Source: Bin18 sp965242795 (GTDB taxonomy: Bacteria; Desulfobacterota; Binatia; Bin18). From it: a stretch of 64,000 bases of DNA. Shown here one piece after another: positions 31,614 to 40,666 of the stretch (position 1 is its first letter; every line of letters begins with the position of its first letter). Location: assembly GCA_965242795.1 (NCBI GenBank), contig OZ251505.1, positions 4,121,013 to 4,185,012 on the forward strand, read 5' to 3'. A program made the translations under genes and the position numbers. Below the pieces are notes generated by a model. The model was not told the origin of the DNA. It saw only the letters and a program-made list of their open reading frames with translations, and ran no database searches.

Positions 31614-31647
31614 AATCCACAATCAGCAATCCACAATCCACAATCAA
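31614..31647. repeat. AATCCACAATC direct repeats
   Basis: Four imperfect copies (AATCCACAATCAGCAATCCA and on) between the four-helix-bundle gene and the 3' end of hsdR. In the reverse sense these are the GATTGTGGATT units seen at 31132 and 22468. Confidence 0.7.
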
Positions 31648-31652
31648 AAGAA

Positions 31653-34229
31653 TCACAGTCCAGACGATGGGAGAATGTAATCCTTCACGTATTCCGGCAC
31701 CAACGCCCGATACCGCTCCGGCACCGCACGATACTCCCGGGTCGTGAAGGCCGGGTCGGTCGCCAACTGCGCGAACTGCCGGCGGTCGATGATGGCGCGG
31801 ACGCGGTCGTTGCCGACGTACGCCTTGAAGTAGGTCTTGAGGGCCGAGACGGATTTCGGGTGCGGGGGCGCGTGGTCGGCCACGAATTTGGCGAATTCCT
31901 CTTCCAGAAGCTCGTCCTTGGACTTGAAGCGCGGGATGAGGTCGAAGACCTTCTCCAGGATTTCGCGCAGACTCACGCGGCGGTCCACGGCCACCGCACC
32001 GCGCAGCTTGGCGAGGGTGTAGTAGTCCTCGGGCTTGTCGAAGACTTCGCGCTGCACGTAGTCGATGACCCGGTCCCACTGGCCGGCGCGCACCGCAGCG
32101 GCGATGGTCTCGTCCGCGCGCACCGTGTCCGCGAAGCGGTCGAACAACATCCGGTCGATCTTCATGCCCTCCGCGCCGATGACCTGTTCCTTGCGGAGGG
32201 TCAGCGTGTCGGGTCCCAGGTGCTCGTAGTCGCCGGTGTATTCCACCGGCTCGGCCACGGGGTCGCGGCGTTTGCCCGACCGCGGGCGCGGGAGCTTCAG
32301 CACCTCGTCGTAGTCGAACTCGGTCTCGAAGTATTCGCAGTTGCCGAAGAAGTCGAACAGCTTGAACGCCGTCTTGTGCGGTTCGGCGACCGTGGCTTTC
32401 AGGTCGGCGTCCAGGATCTGGTCGCGGAAATCGTGCCGGCGGGTGCCGCGGCCCTTGATCTGCACGAAATCGGTCGGCGAGAAGATGGGCCGGAACAGGC
32501 CCAGATTCAGGATGTCGGTGCAGTCGTAGCCGGTCGTCATCATGCCGACGGTCACGCAGACGCGCGCCTTGCTCGTCCGGTACGCGGGCAGAACGTTGCC
32601 CGCCCCGAGCAGGCGGTTGTTGGCGAAGTTGACGGTGAACTGCTGGGCGTCCGGCACCTGCGACGTGACCTGGACCGCGAAGTCGGACCGGTACGTTCCG
32701 GGAAACAGGCGGTCGGCCATCCGGTTGAAGATCTGCGTCAGCGTGGCCGCATGCTGCTGGCTGACCGCGAAGACGATGGACTTGCCGACCTCGCCGCTCA
32801 CCGGGTCGCGCAGCGCGTGTGCGAGAAAGGTCCGGCAGAACAGGCGGTTGGTGGCGTCGGAGAAGAAGCGTTTCTCGAAAGCGCGCTTCCGGTAGGTCTC
32901 CTCCTGATCCTCGCCGGCGGTGTCGGTGAACGCCACGACGAACCCCTCTTCGGAGAGGAGTTGGGTGGTCACGTCGGTACGCGCGTCGATCACGGTCGGG
33001 TTGATGAGAAAGCCGTCGCGCACCCCGTCGAGCAGCGAATAGCGGAAGGTCGGCTGCCCGCTTTCGCAGCCGAAGGTGCGATACGTGTCGAGCAGCAAGC
33101 GGCGTTCGGCGTCGCGCTGCGAGTTCCCGGCCCGTGTCCCGCGGCCGGTCTCCGCCGTGGGCTCTTCCTGCCCGTCGGGCACCGGCCACGGACCGCTGCC
33201 CTTCAGATAGTCGCGCGGCGTAGCGGTCAGACCCAGCTTGGAGCCCACGAAATAGTCGAAGACCGCGCGGGCGTTGCCGCCGATGGAGCGGTGCGCTTCG
33301 TCGGAGATGACCAGGTCGAAGTCCGTGGGCGAGAACAGCCGCCGGTATTTGTTGTCGAACAGCAGGGATTGGACGGTCGTGACGACGATCTCGGCGCGGC
33401 GCCAGTCGTCCCGCTTCTCCTTGTACACGACGGTCGTGAAGTCCGCGCTGAGCAGCGCGGTGAAGACCTTGCCGGCCTGCTCCTCCAATTCCAGCCGGTC
33501 CACCAGGAACAGGACGCGCCGCGCATTGCCCGAGCGCAGGAACAGCTTGATGACCGCGGCCGCGGTGAGCGTCTTGCCGGTGCCGGTCGCCATCTCGAAC
33601 AGGAAGCGGTCGTGCCCCTCGGCGACCGCGCGTTGGACCGCGTGGACGGCGTGCCGTTGGTAGGGGCGCAGAAAACGCAGCCCGTTGGTCTGGATGAAGT
33701 CCGGGCGTTCCGCGGCGTTCTTCCACGCGGCCTCGGAGGCATAGCCGGGCCGCTGGGTGCGGACGATGTAGTCGTCGTCCACCGGCTCGTCGATCAGGCG
33801 CCGCGGGTCGGGCGTGATCGCGCGGCAGGCGTCCACGGAGGCGGGCGTGGGAAACGCGGTGACGAGGTGGGGATTGCCGCGCTCCAGGTCCCAGAAGTAG
33901 TGCAGGTTGCCGTTGGAGAGCAGGACGAAACGGCAGTTCAGGGAGCGGGCGTATTTGCGGGCCTGTTCCTTGCCCGACAGCGGATTCCTGTTCTCGGCCT
34001 TGGCCTCCAGCACGATGAGCGGAAAGCCCTTGGCGTCGAGCAGCAGAAAATCGACGAAGCCTTTGGCCGCGGTGTCGAAGTCGTCGCCCAGGCCGGTGAG
34101 GTCGGCCGGCTGAAGCGTGACGCTCGGCTCCAGGCGGACGTTGGCCGGGCGGCCGCGGTCGGGGAAGAACCGCCAGCCGGCGGCTTCGAGCAGGGCGTTG
34201 ATCTTGATGCGCGCCGCGGCTTCGTTCAT
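31653..34229 (-). CDS. hsdR: type I restriction endonuclease subunit R
   Basis: 858 residues from ATG 34229. The N-terminal nuclease domain shows GFVDFLLLDAKGFPLIVLEA with D60, E75 and K77 (PD-D/ExK). The helicase part has Walker A MATGTGKT at 213-220, VVTTVQSLL, DEAH box VISDEAHRSIGG at about 308, and GLTATPRDYLKGSG; later VGMMTTGYDCTDI and QIKGRGTRR mark the second RecA lobe. The C-terminal EcoEI-type helical region includes KPEDYYTLAKLRGAV. It translocates DNA with ATP and cuts unmodified DNA when joined to the HsdM-HsdS protein. Frames open to 34532 but the domain begins near 34229. Confidence 0.93.
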   Translation of the reverse strand: MNEAAARIKINALLEAAGWRFFPDRGRPANVRLEPSVTLQPADLTGLGDDFDTAAKGFVDFLLLDAKGFPLIVLEAKAENRNPLSGKEQARKYARSLNCRFVLLSNGNLHYFWDLERGNPHLVTAFPTPASVDACRAITPDPRRLIDEPVDDDYIVRTQRPGYASEAAWKNAAERPDFIQTNGLRFLRPYQRHAVHAVQRAVAEGHDRFLFEMATGTGKTLTAAAVIKLFLRSGNARRVLFLVDRLELEEQAGKVFTALLSADFTTVVYKEKRDDWRRAEIVVTTVQSLLFDNKYRRLFSPTDFDLVISDEAHRSIGGNARAVFDYFVGSKLGLTATPRDYLKGSGPWPVPDGQEEPTAETGRGTRAGNSQRDAERRLLLDTYRTFGCESGQPTFRYSLLDGVRDGFLINPTVIDARTDVTTQLLSEEGFVVAFTDTAGEDQEETYRKRAFEKRFFSDATNRLFCRTFLAHALRDPVSGEVGKSIVFAVSQQHAATLTQIFNRMADRLFPGTYRSDFAVQVTSQVPDAQQFTVNFANNRLLGAGNVLPAYRTSKARVCVTVGMMTTGYDCTDILNLGLFRPIFSPTDFVQIKGRGTRRHDFRDQILDADLKATVAEPHKTAFKLFDFFGNCEYFETEFDYDEVLKLPRPRSGKRRDPVAEPVEYTGDYEHLGPDTLTLRKEQVIGAEGMKIDRMLFDRFADTVRADETIAAAVRAGQWDRVIDYVQREVFDKPEDYYTLAKLRGAVAVDRRVSLREILEKVFDLIPRFKSKDELLEEEFAKFVADHAPPHPKSVSALKTYFKAYVGNDRVRAIIDRRQFAQLATDPAFTTREYRAVPERYRALVPEYVKDYILPSSGL

Positions 34230-34365
34230 GGCGGTCGGGCAGCGGAGGGCGAAACTTCCGGGCCGGAGGATCGAGCGCCGGTTCGAAAAGAACGGGGGTC
34301 TCCCCGATACGGCCCTCCCGGGTCGACCGGACGCTGAGAGGGAACCTCGGAGGAATATCTGCAGA

Positions 34366-34566
34366 CTATCGGGCGTATTTCGAGAGCAGCGCTCGAACCG
34401 CAGGAACCAGCTCGTTCGGAATTTCCATGACCGTTTGCGTCGTATCCTCGAAAGCGGCCTCGTCTTCGGCCAGCGCCTCGTCTTCGGTTTGCGATTCGTA
34501 CCGTTGGATGAGCCGTTGGACCCGTTCTTCATCCCATCCGCGTGGAAACGTGTTCGCGCGTTTCAT
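34366..34566 (-). CDS. antitoxin-like small protein
   Basis: 66 residues. FPRGWDEERVQRLIQRYESQ and TEDEALAEDEAAFEDTTQTV, then a Pro-containing helix EIPNELVPAVRALLSKYAR. It follows and overlaps by 4 bp the DUF4258-type toxin-like gene, in toxin-first order. Acidic and small, as expected for an antitoxin; the function is inferred from this. A broken relative lies at 23232. Confidence 0.7.
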   Translation of the reverse strand: MKRANTFPRGWDEERVQRLIQRYESQTEDEALAEDEAAFEDTTQTVMEIPNELVPAVRALLSKYAR

Positions 34567-34850
34567 CGTCTTTTCCTCTTGATGCGGCGCCGATAGGCGG
34601 TCAGCGGCTTCCCCTTCAGTTCGTATGCAGTGACGACGAAAACGTGGTCCGGCTCGGGATCGGGCACGTAGATCACGCGAAGATAGCGTCCGCCCCGCGT
34701 CTGTCCTATCGCAACGCGTGCGCCATTTCGTCCGGGTCTGTCTTCGCCGAATGACGTAAGAACGTCTTCGACTTCGTGCTCTTCGACCCCATGCGCATGG
34801 ATGTGAGGATAGCCGGTTTCCGCGTCAACGTAAAATCGCAGGTTCGGCAT
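34563..34850 (-). CDS. DUF4258-type toxin-like protein
   Basis: 95 residues from ATG 34850. FYVDAETGYPHIHAHGVEEH, EVEDVLTSFGEDRPGRNGAR, VAIGQTRGGRYLRVIYVPDP and FVVTAYELKGKPLTAYRRRI match the DUF4258 fold, a small beta-sheet domain related to RelE/BrnT toxins that probably act on mRNA. The C-terminal RRIKRKRR is very basic. Overlaps the antitoxin-like gene by 4 bp (ATGA). The pair lies 137 bp upstream of hsdR and could be an addiction module for the restriction locus. Confidence 0.75.
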   Translation of the reverse strand: MPNLRFYVDAETGYPHIHAHGVEEHEVEDVLTSFGEDRPGRNGARVAIGQTRGGRYLRVIYVPDPEPDHVFVVTAYELKGKPLTAYRRRIKRKRR

Positions 34851-34918
34851 GTTCCGTTCCGATCTTCCGAACGTCCACTTTCGTTGCCGGCATTGCAAAC
34901 GAGCAGACCCTTCGCCCG

Positions 34919-36127
34919 TCAACGCTGCGAGGACTTGAGGGCGGCGAACCAGAAGCCGGCCGCGGCCGTCAGGGCGATGCCGAACAGCGCGGCGAGCATC
35001 CAGGCCGGGTCGCCGGTCGCGGTCCATATCGCCGCGGTCGCCAGCGGCGCCAGCGCGGAGGCGACCATCATCGGCGCGCCCATCGCCCCCATGACCTTGC
35101 CATAGTGGGCACGGCCCAGCCACTCCGCGGGGGCCACGCCGCGCAGGATGATCGTAATGCCGTTCGTCGTGCCGAACGCCGCGGCGAACAGCAGCAGCCA
35201 GCGCAGTTCCGCTGGCGCACCCAGCAGGATCGCGACCGCGGTGCACGACAGCACGGTGGTGATCGCGCCGGTCGCACGAATCCGCGCCCGCTCGCCGCAC
35301 AGCAGCATGGCGATCCGTCCGACGGCCTGCATCGGACCGATCAGCGCCACGGTCATCAGCAGCGCCGCGGTCTGGACCCCGCTCGACTTGAGGTACGGAA
35401 CGAGTTGAAACACGAGACCGGACATGCCCGCGGTCCACGCGGTGAACCAGACCGTCAGCCCCCAGAAGACCGGGTCGCGCAGCCGGGCGCGCATGACGGC
35501 GCGGCCTTCGTCCGCCGGCGCGTGGCCGGTCTGCCCGATCGCGTCCGCGGGAGCCGGCCCGGCCGGGACGAACAGCCAGTGAATGGGAACGCAGATGCAG
35601 GCGTTCAGACCGGCCAGGACGAGCAGGACGTCGTGCCACGGCAGGCGGCCGAGCAGGGTTTCGATCAGCGGGACGAAGACCGTGATGGAGAAGCCGCCGA
35701 TCAGGGTGAGCGCGGTAATCGCGCGCCGGGCGTCCGCGCCGAAATGCCGGGTGAGGACCGCGAACGCCGGCTCGTACAGCACCGCGGCCATACACACGCC
35801 CAGGGCCAGCCAGACCACGTACAACGCGAGCGGCTGCGTGACCTGCGACCACGCAACTAACAGCACGCACACGCCCAGCGAGCCGCCCGTCATGAGGAGC
35901 CGTCCGCCGTGGCGGTCGATGCAGGCGCCGACCGGATAGGCGCACGCGCCGGCCGCCAGCAACCCGCCGGTCGCGGCGCCGTTGAGCAGGGGGAGGGACC
36001 AGCCGAACGTGTCGGCCAGCGGCAGGACGAAGAGCGGGAAGGCGTAGAAGGTCGAACCCCAAGACACGATCTGGGCGCAGCCGAGCGCGACGATCATCAC
36101 CGTCGGGTGACGCCGGAGCGGCGGCAT
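34919..36127 (-). CDS. MFS transporter
   Basis: 402 residues and about 12 hydrophobic helices in two sets of six. The start VMIVALGCAQIVSWGSTFYA, the loop GACIDRHGGRLLMTGGSLGV with the MFS RxGGR signature between helices 2 and 3, and a cytoplasmic central loop (GPAPADAIGQTGHAPADEGR) support it. It resembles the oxalate/formate and monocarboxylate group of MFS, but the substrate is unknown. It follows hisA by 9 bp on the same strand, so it may be transcribed with the his genes. Confidence 0.88.
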   Translation of the reverse strand: MPPLRRHPTVMIVALGCAQIVSWGSTFYAFPLFVLPLADTFGWSLPLLNGAATGGLLAAGACAYPVGACIDRHGGRLLMTGGSLGVCVLLVAWSQVTQPLALYVVWLALGVCMAAVLYEPAFAVLTRHFGADARRAITALTLIGGFSITVFVPLIETLLGRLPWHDVLLVLAGLNACICVPIHWLFVPAGPAPADAIGQTGHAPADEGRAVMRARLRDPVFWGLTVWFTAWTAGMSGLVFQLVPYLKSSGVQTAALLMTVALIGPMQAVGRIAMLLCGERARIRATGAITTVLSCTAVAILLGAPAELRWLLLFAAAFGTTNGITIILRGVAPAEWLGRAHYGKVMGAMGAPMMVASALAPLATAAIWTATGDPAWMLAALFGIALTAAAGFWFAALKSSQR

Positions 36128-36136
36128 GGCGGGGGC

Positions 36137-36874
36137 TCAGCCCGGGGGTCCGGCGGTCGTGACCCGAATGGCGTCTCGGAGGTGCAGCCCGCCGGCGTAC
36201 AGCGCCCGGCCGACGATGACGCCCGTCACGCCCACGGCTTCGAGCGGCAGCAGCCGTTCGATGTCGGCCACGCTGGCGACCCCGCCCGAGGCGATGACCG
36301 GGACGGACACGGCCTCGGCCAGTGCGCGCGTCGCCGCGTCGTTCACTCCGCGTTGGGTGCCGTCGCGTGCAATGTCGGTATAGACGATCTCGCCGACGCC
36401 CTGATCCTGACAGCGCACCGCGAGTTCCACGGCGTCCAGGCCGGTGGTTTCGGTCCAGCCGTGGACGGCGACCTTGCCGTTGCGCGCGTCGATGCCGACC
36501 GTAATCCGACCGGGGAAGCGGCGGCACGCCTCGGCTACGGTCGCGGGTTCACGATAGGCCAGCGTGCCGAGAATGGCGCGCTCCACCCCGAGCGACAGCA
36601 GACGTGCCAACCCGTCCAGGCTGCGAACCCCGCCGCCGACCTGCACGGGAATGTGCACCGCCTTGCAGAGGCGCCCGATGGCGGCGCGGTTCTCTTCCCC
36701 GCGGCCGACCGCGGCGTCCAGATCGACGACGTGCAGGCGTCGGGCGCCTTCACCCTGCCAGCGCAGCGCGGTCTCTACGGGGTCGTCCGCATAGACGGTC
36801 GCCTTGTCCATGTCGCCCTGGTACAGGCGCACGCACTGGCCGGCCTTCAGGTCGATGGCGGGAATGACGAGCAT
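36137..36874 (-). CDS. hisA: ProFAR isomerase
   Basis: 245 residues from ATG 36874. HisA catalyses the Amadori rearrangement of ProFAR to PRFAR in histidine synthesis. MLVIPAIDLKAGQCVRLYQG holds the first catalytic Asp; VDLDAAVGRGEENR, VQVGGGVRSLDGLARLLSLG, ITVGIDARNGKVAVHGW, YTDIARDGTQRGVN with the second Asp region, and IASGGVASVADIERLLPL complete the barrel. Separated from hisH by a Uma2-type gene. Confidence 0.96.
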   Translation of the reverse strand: MLVIPAIDLKAGQCVRLYQGDMDKATVYADDPVETALRWQGEGARRLHVVDLDAAVGRGEENRAAIGRLCKAVHIPVQVGGGVRSLDGLARLLSLGVERAILGTLAYREPATVAEACRRFPGRITVGIDARNGKVAVHGWTETTGLDAVELAVRCQDQGVGEIVYTDIARDGTQRGVNDAATRALAEAVSVPVIASGGVASVADIERLLPLEAVGVTGVIVGRALYAGGLHLRDAIRVTTAGPPG

Positions 36875-36960
36875 GGCGGCGGTCGGTCGCGTCTCGGCGT
36901 GGACACCGCGGGGCGGTTCGAGGTTGGCCGGCGTCCGCGGAGAGGAACGCCGCGCGGCCC

Positions 36961-37572
36961 CTACCACAATTCTCTGACGTGCAGGATGAATCCGGGAAGC
37001 ACGGCCCCGCCGCCGAGCGATGCCGGGTCCTCCAGAACCTCGACGCTGTGGCTGCCGCGGAAGACGTGCACGCGCCGTTCCAAGGGATCGATCAGCCAGC
37101 CGAGTCGCGCGCCGTTCTCCACGTATTCCCGCATTTTTTCTTCCAGGAGGGGCAGCCGGTCTTGCGGCGCACGCAACTCGGCGACGAAGTCGGGGCACAC
37201 CGGCGCGAAGCCGTTCTGTTGCGCCTCGGTCAGTGCGTCCCATCGGTCGCGGCGCAGCCAGGAAGCATCCGGCGAGCGTTTCGCCCCATTGGGCAGGGTG
37301 AATCCGGTGGACGAGTCGAAGACGAGGCCGGTCCCATCGGTCTCCGCCCACGTTGCCAGCCGGAGGGTCAACTGGCCGTTTCGCAGGCCGGTCTTGGAAC
37401 CGGTCGGGGGCGTGATGAGCAACTCGCGCTGCGCGGTCAGTTCCAGCCGTAGCTCGGGGTTCTCACGGCAGAGCAATGCGAACCTCTCGTCGGTCAGGTG
37501 GAAGGCGTCCACCTCGAGTTCGACCGGGACGGCAGAGTCCGCCGAAGTCGCAGATGGCGTCCCCTTTTCCAT
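36961..37572 (-). CDS. Uma2-family (DUF820) putative endonuclease
   Basis: 203 residues. A restriction-like fold is indicated by ELELTAQRELLITPPTGSKT (partly, ELLITPPTGS), GFTLPNGAKRSPDASWLRRD with the catalytic Asp, and FVAELRAPQDRLPLLEEKMR with the E-x-R/K part, then NGARLGWLIDPLERRVHVFR. The family is abundant in cyanobacteria and other phyla, with largely unknown function. Here it is inserted between hisA (87 bp) and hisH (35 bp) on the same strand, a disruption of the his operon. Confidence 0.85.
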   Translation of the reverse strand: MEKGTPSATSADSAVPVELEVDAFHLTDERFALLCRENPELRLELTAQRELLITPPTGSKTGLRNGQLTLRLATWAETDGTGLVFDSSTGFTLPNGAKRSPDASWLRRDRWDALTEAQQNGFAPVCPDFVAELRAPQDRLPLLEEKMREYVENGARLGWLIDPLERRVHVFRGSHSVEVLEDPASLGGGAVLPGFILHVRELW

Positions 37573-37607
37573 GGCTCGTTCAACCTAGGGACGGTGTCCG
37601 TCCGGGG

Positions 37608-38255
37608 TCAAGCCCGCGGCAGCGTGTTGGGGCTGTCGCCGCGGGCCAGGCGGCCGAAGTTGGCCAGAATTTCGAGGCCGACGGTTTGGCTCTTTTCGGG
37701 ATGGAACTGGGTGGCGAAGACGTTGTCCGCCCACACGCTCGACGCGAACCTGCCGCCGTACTCGGTGGTGGTGGCGACGATGCCCGGGTCGGCCGGGACG
37801 GGGTAGTAGGAGTGCACGAAATAGACGTTGGCCTCGTCGGCCATGTCCGCCAAGTGCGGAGGCCGACGTTCCAGCCGGAGTTGGTTCCAGCCCATGTGCG
37901 GGATTTTCTGGCCGTCGAGCCGGGCCGGGTCGAAGCGCACGACGGTGCCCTTCAGGATGTCGAGACCCGCCACACGACCGAACTCGATGCTCTCGGAAAA
38001 GAGTATCTGCATCCCCACGCAGATACCGAGAAACGGGGTGCCGCGTTCGACGACGCGATGCACGGTCTCTACCAAACCGCACTCGGTCAAGCCTTGCATA
38101 CACGCCGCGAACGCGCCCACGCCGGGCAGTACCACGCCCGCGGCGGCCTCGATTCGGGCGGGGTCGCGCGTGACGGTCGCGGCGCAGCCCATCTTCTCGA
38201 AGCCCTTGTGGACGCTCCGCAGATTGCCCATGCCGTAGTCGATGATCACGATCAT
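37608..38255 (-). CDS. hisH: imidazole glycerol phosphate synthase, glutaminase subunit
   Basis: 215 residues. Class I glutamine amidotransferase that supplies ammonia to HisF. Catalytic Cys79 in FLGICVGMQILF and the His/Glu pair in TQFHPEKSQTVG are present, with IIDYGMGNLRSVHKGFEKMG and the oxyanion strand VLPGVGAFAACM. Its partner hisF is far away at 20532. Starts with ATG 38255. Confidence 0.95.
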   Translation of the reverse strand: MIVIIDYGMGNLRSVHKGFEKMGCAATVTRDPARIEAAAGVVLPGVGAFAACMQGLTECGLVETVHRVVERGTPFLGICVGMQILFSESIEFGRVAGLDILKGTVVRFDPARLDGQKIPHMGWNQLRLERRPPHLADMADEANVYFVHSYYPVPADPGIVATTTEYGGRFASSVWADNVFATQFHPEKSQTVGLEILANFGRLARGDSPNTLPRA

Positions 38256-38745
38256 GGCTGCCGATTATTCCGACGGGATGGGCGGGAATCAAGGCGGAGC
38301 ATGCCTTGAGCGGTAATGTCCCGGTTTGGGGAACTCCCTCTCCCCCGGTCCGAGTCCGGGGCAGGGGCCAGCCCCTCTCCTGGAGGGAGAGGGGAATAAG
38401 AAAAAGAGGAACGGCGGGGTATCTCGTCAACGATGTCGGCCAAAACGGTAGCATCTCCGGGGATGTTGATGTTCGAACCGGGTCAGCAGGGATAAATGGC
38501 GTGTCATGTGGTCCAGGATGGCGTCGCGGGTAGCGTGTGGATACAGCCGCCGGAACGCCGCCTCGAACGCGTCGAGCGATCGGAGAATATGCGCCTTCAG
38601 CAGCGCATCGTTCCGTCGAGGAGGAGTCGGGCGCCTGCGGCGGGGCGCACCGTTGCCCGCGGAGCGTTGTCTGCGCGGTCAAGCGAGAACGGCAGCCGGC
38701 GGAGTGGATCGCGTCATGATTCCGATTGGACCGCGCAGCGCCTCG
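38256..38745. other. 490-bp gap between hisB and hisH
   Basis: No intact gene. It has a hairpin-rich repeat near 38335-38397 (CTCCCTCTCCCCCGGTCC, GGGCAGGGGCCAGCCCCTC, GGAGGGAGAGGGG). On the minus strand from about 38608 down to 38430 a short frame reads NDALLKAHILRSLDAFEAAF and AILDHMTRHLSLLTRFEHQH without a clear start; it looks like a decayed protein, and I recognise no family. The gap and its repeat separate hisB from hisH. Confidence 0.5.
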
Positions 38746-39336
38746 TTACAGGCGGCCTTTGGTGGACAGCACGCCGCGCACGCGTGGGTCGTGCTGGACG
38801 GCGCTGCTCAGCGCACGGGCGAACGCCTTGAAGCCGGCTTCGATGATGTGGTGCGGGTTGCGGCCCTGCGCCATGTTGAGGTGCAGGTTCATGCCGGCCT
38901 GGTTGGTCAACGCGAGAAAGAAGTCGTGCACCAACTCGGTCGAAAAGTTGCCGACCTTTTCCTGGCGGATGTCGAGATTGTAGGCCAGAAAGGGGCGGCC
39001 GCTCAGGTCGATGACGCATGACACGAGCGCCTCGTCGAGCGGGACGCTGGCCTCGCCGAAGCGGCGGATGCCGGCCTTGTCCCCGAGCGCCTCGCGCAGC
39101 GCCTGGCCGAGCGTCAGGCCGACGTCCTCGACTGTATGGTGGTCGTCGATCTCGACGTCGCCGCGGGCCTGGACGGTGAGATCGAAGAAGCCGTGCCGCG
39201 CGACCGACGTCAGCATGTGATCCAGAAACGGAACGCCGGTCGTTACATCGGCTTGCCCTTCGCCTTCCAATTGCAGGCCGAGCCGGATGTCGGTCTCGGT
39301 CGTTTTCCGATGGATGTCAGCTTTGCGTACGGCCAT
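38746..39336 (-). CDS. hisB: imidazoleglycerol-phosphate dehydratase
   Basis: 196 residues from ATG 39336, the monofunctional type without a phosphatase domain. The duplicated HHxxxH manganese motifs are seen as DHMLTSVARHG, DDHHTVEDVG, ELVHDFFLALTNQAGMNLHL and NPHHIIEAGFKAFARALS. It makes imidazole acetol phosphate. It overlaps hisD by 20 bp. Confidence 0.96.
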   Translation of the reverse strand: MAVRKADIHRKTTETDIRLGLQLEGEGQADVTTGVPFLDHMLTSVARHGFFDLTVQARGDVEIDDHHTVEDVGLTLGQALREALGDKAGIRRFGEASVPLDEALVSCVIDLSGRPFLAYNLDIRQEKVGNFSTELVHDFFLALTNQAGMNLHLNMAQGRNPHHIIEAGFKAFARALSSAVQHDPRVRGVLSTKGRL

Positions 39337-40666
39337 GTGGTCTCCCGTCTCGCGCCGCTCCGTCCATCCGATACTGGACCGCGCGCGCGTGCGCCTCAAG
39401 CCCCTCCAGTTCGGCGAGGCGGACGACGTCGGGTCCCAGCTTCGCAATCGCACGCGGGCCGGCCTCGATCACGCTCGTGCGCTTGAGGAAGTCATAGACT
39501 CCGAGCGGCGAAGAGAATCGCGCGGTGCCGCCGGTCGGCAGCACGTGGTTGGGGCCGGCGAGGTAGTCGCCGAACGGCTCGGTGGACAAATGGCCGAGAA
39601 AGACGGCGCCGGCGTTGTGGATGTCGTCCAACCAGGCGTGCGGGTTCTTCACGGCCAGTTCCAGGTGTTCGGGAGCCACGGCGTTGGCGAGTCGCACGAC
39701 CTCCGTCCGACTGCGCGCGACGATGACCGCGCCGAAACGGCGCAGCGCCGCGGCCGCAATCGCGCGGCGGGACAGGCGCGCCAGTTGTTCGCCGAGCGCG
39801 CGGACCACCGCCTGCGCCACACGCTGCGAGGTCGTGAGGCACAGCGCCGCGGCCAGCTGGTCGTGCTCGGCCTGGGACAGCAGGTCGGCCGCGACGTAGG
39901 CCGGGTCGGCCGTCCGGTCGGCGATGACCAGCACCTCGCTCGGACCGGCGATCATGTCGATGTCCACCCGCCCGAAGACGAGCCGCTTGGCCGTGGCGAC
40001 ATAGACGTTGCCCGGGCCGACGATCTTGTCCACGCGCGGAACCGTCTGCGTGCCGTAGGCCAGCGCGGCCACGGCCTGCGCCCCGCCGACGCGAAAGACG
40101 GCGTCCGCCCCGGCCAGTTCGGCCGCGGCCAGCAGCGCGGGATTGTCGCCTTGGGGAGACGGCGGCGAGACGACGTAGATTTCCTGCACGCCGGCGACCT
40201 TCGCCGGAATGACGTTCATCAGCACCGACGACGGATAGGCCGCGGTGCCGCCCGGCACGTACACGCCGACGCGCGCAAGCGGCGCGATCTTCTGCCCCAA
40301 CGTCACGCCCAGCCCGTCGCGGAAGGTCCACGACGATTGGCGTTGCTTGCGGTGAAAGGCGCGAATGCGGCGCGCCGCGGTTTCGAGCGCCCGGCGCATG
40401 GCGGCCGGCAGCGCGGCGAGGGAGCGGCGGCGTTCGGTGCGGGAGACGGGCAGGGCGGCGGGCGTGAGCGTCACGCCGTCGAATTTTCCGGTCAGGCGTA
40501 TCAGCGCGCGGTCGCCGTGGCGGCGGACGTCGCGCAGGATCGCGCGCACCGCGGCTTCCACTTCGTCGCCCGTGGTCTCGCCGCGTGCGAGAAGCGTATC
40601 CAAACGGCGCTGACAGGCCGGGTCCGCCGTGGTCAGCAGCGGAACGGGGGAAGTCGGGCGCGTCAT
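39317..40666 (-). CDS. hisD: histidinol dehydrogenase
   Basis: 449 residues, somewhat longer than the usual 430. The Zn and NAD features of HisD are visible: GVYVPGGTAAYPSSVLMNVI, GGAQAVAALAYGTQTVPRVD, KIVGPGNVYVATAKRLVFG, DMIAGPSEVLVIADRTADP and SQAEHDQLAAALCLTTS. It oxidises histidinol to histidine in two steps. It overlaps murA by 4 bp and hisB by 20 bp. In many bacteria hisG stands between murA and hisD; it is absent here. Confidence 0.96.
   Translation of the reverse strand: MTRPTSPVPLLTTADPACQRRLDTLLARGETTGDEVEAAVRAILRDVRRHGDRALIRLTGKFDGVTLTPAALPVSRTERRRSLAALPAAMRRALETAARRIRAFHRKQRQSSWTFRDGLGVTLGQKIAPLARVGVYVPGGTAAYPSSVLMNVIPAKVAGVQEIYVVSPPSPQGDNPALLAAAELAGADAVFRVGGAQAVAALAYGTQTVPRVDKIVGPGNVYVATAKRLVFGRVDIDMIAGPSEVLVIADRTADPAYVAADLLSQAEHDQLAAALCLTTSQRVAQAVVRALGEQLARLSRRAIAAAALRRFGAVIVARSRTEVVRLANAVAPEHLELAVKNPHAWLDDIHNAGAVFLGHLSTEPFGDYLAGPNHVLPTGGTARFSSPLGVYDFLKRTSVIEAGPRAIAKLGPDVVRLAELEGLEAHARAVQYRMDGAARDGRPHGRTQS

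Noticed and set aside
31860..34337. Long plus-strand frame opposite hsdR
   Set aside because: Same reason: the minus strand encodes HsdR with all motifs, and the plus translation is low in recognisable structure.
34563..36527. Fusion of the MFS/HisA region with the DUF4258 toxin in one long frame
   Set aside because: The frame stays open for about 650 codons because of high GC, but the toxin domain starts cleanly at ATG 34850.
38430..38608. A small gene in the hisB-hisH gap
   Set aside because: The translation looks somewhat protein-like but has no start codon and no family; kept only as a remark.
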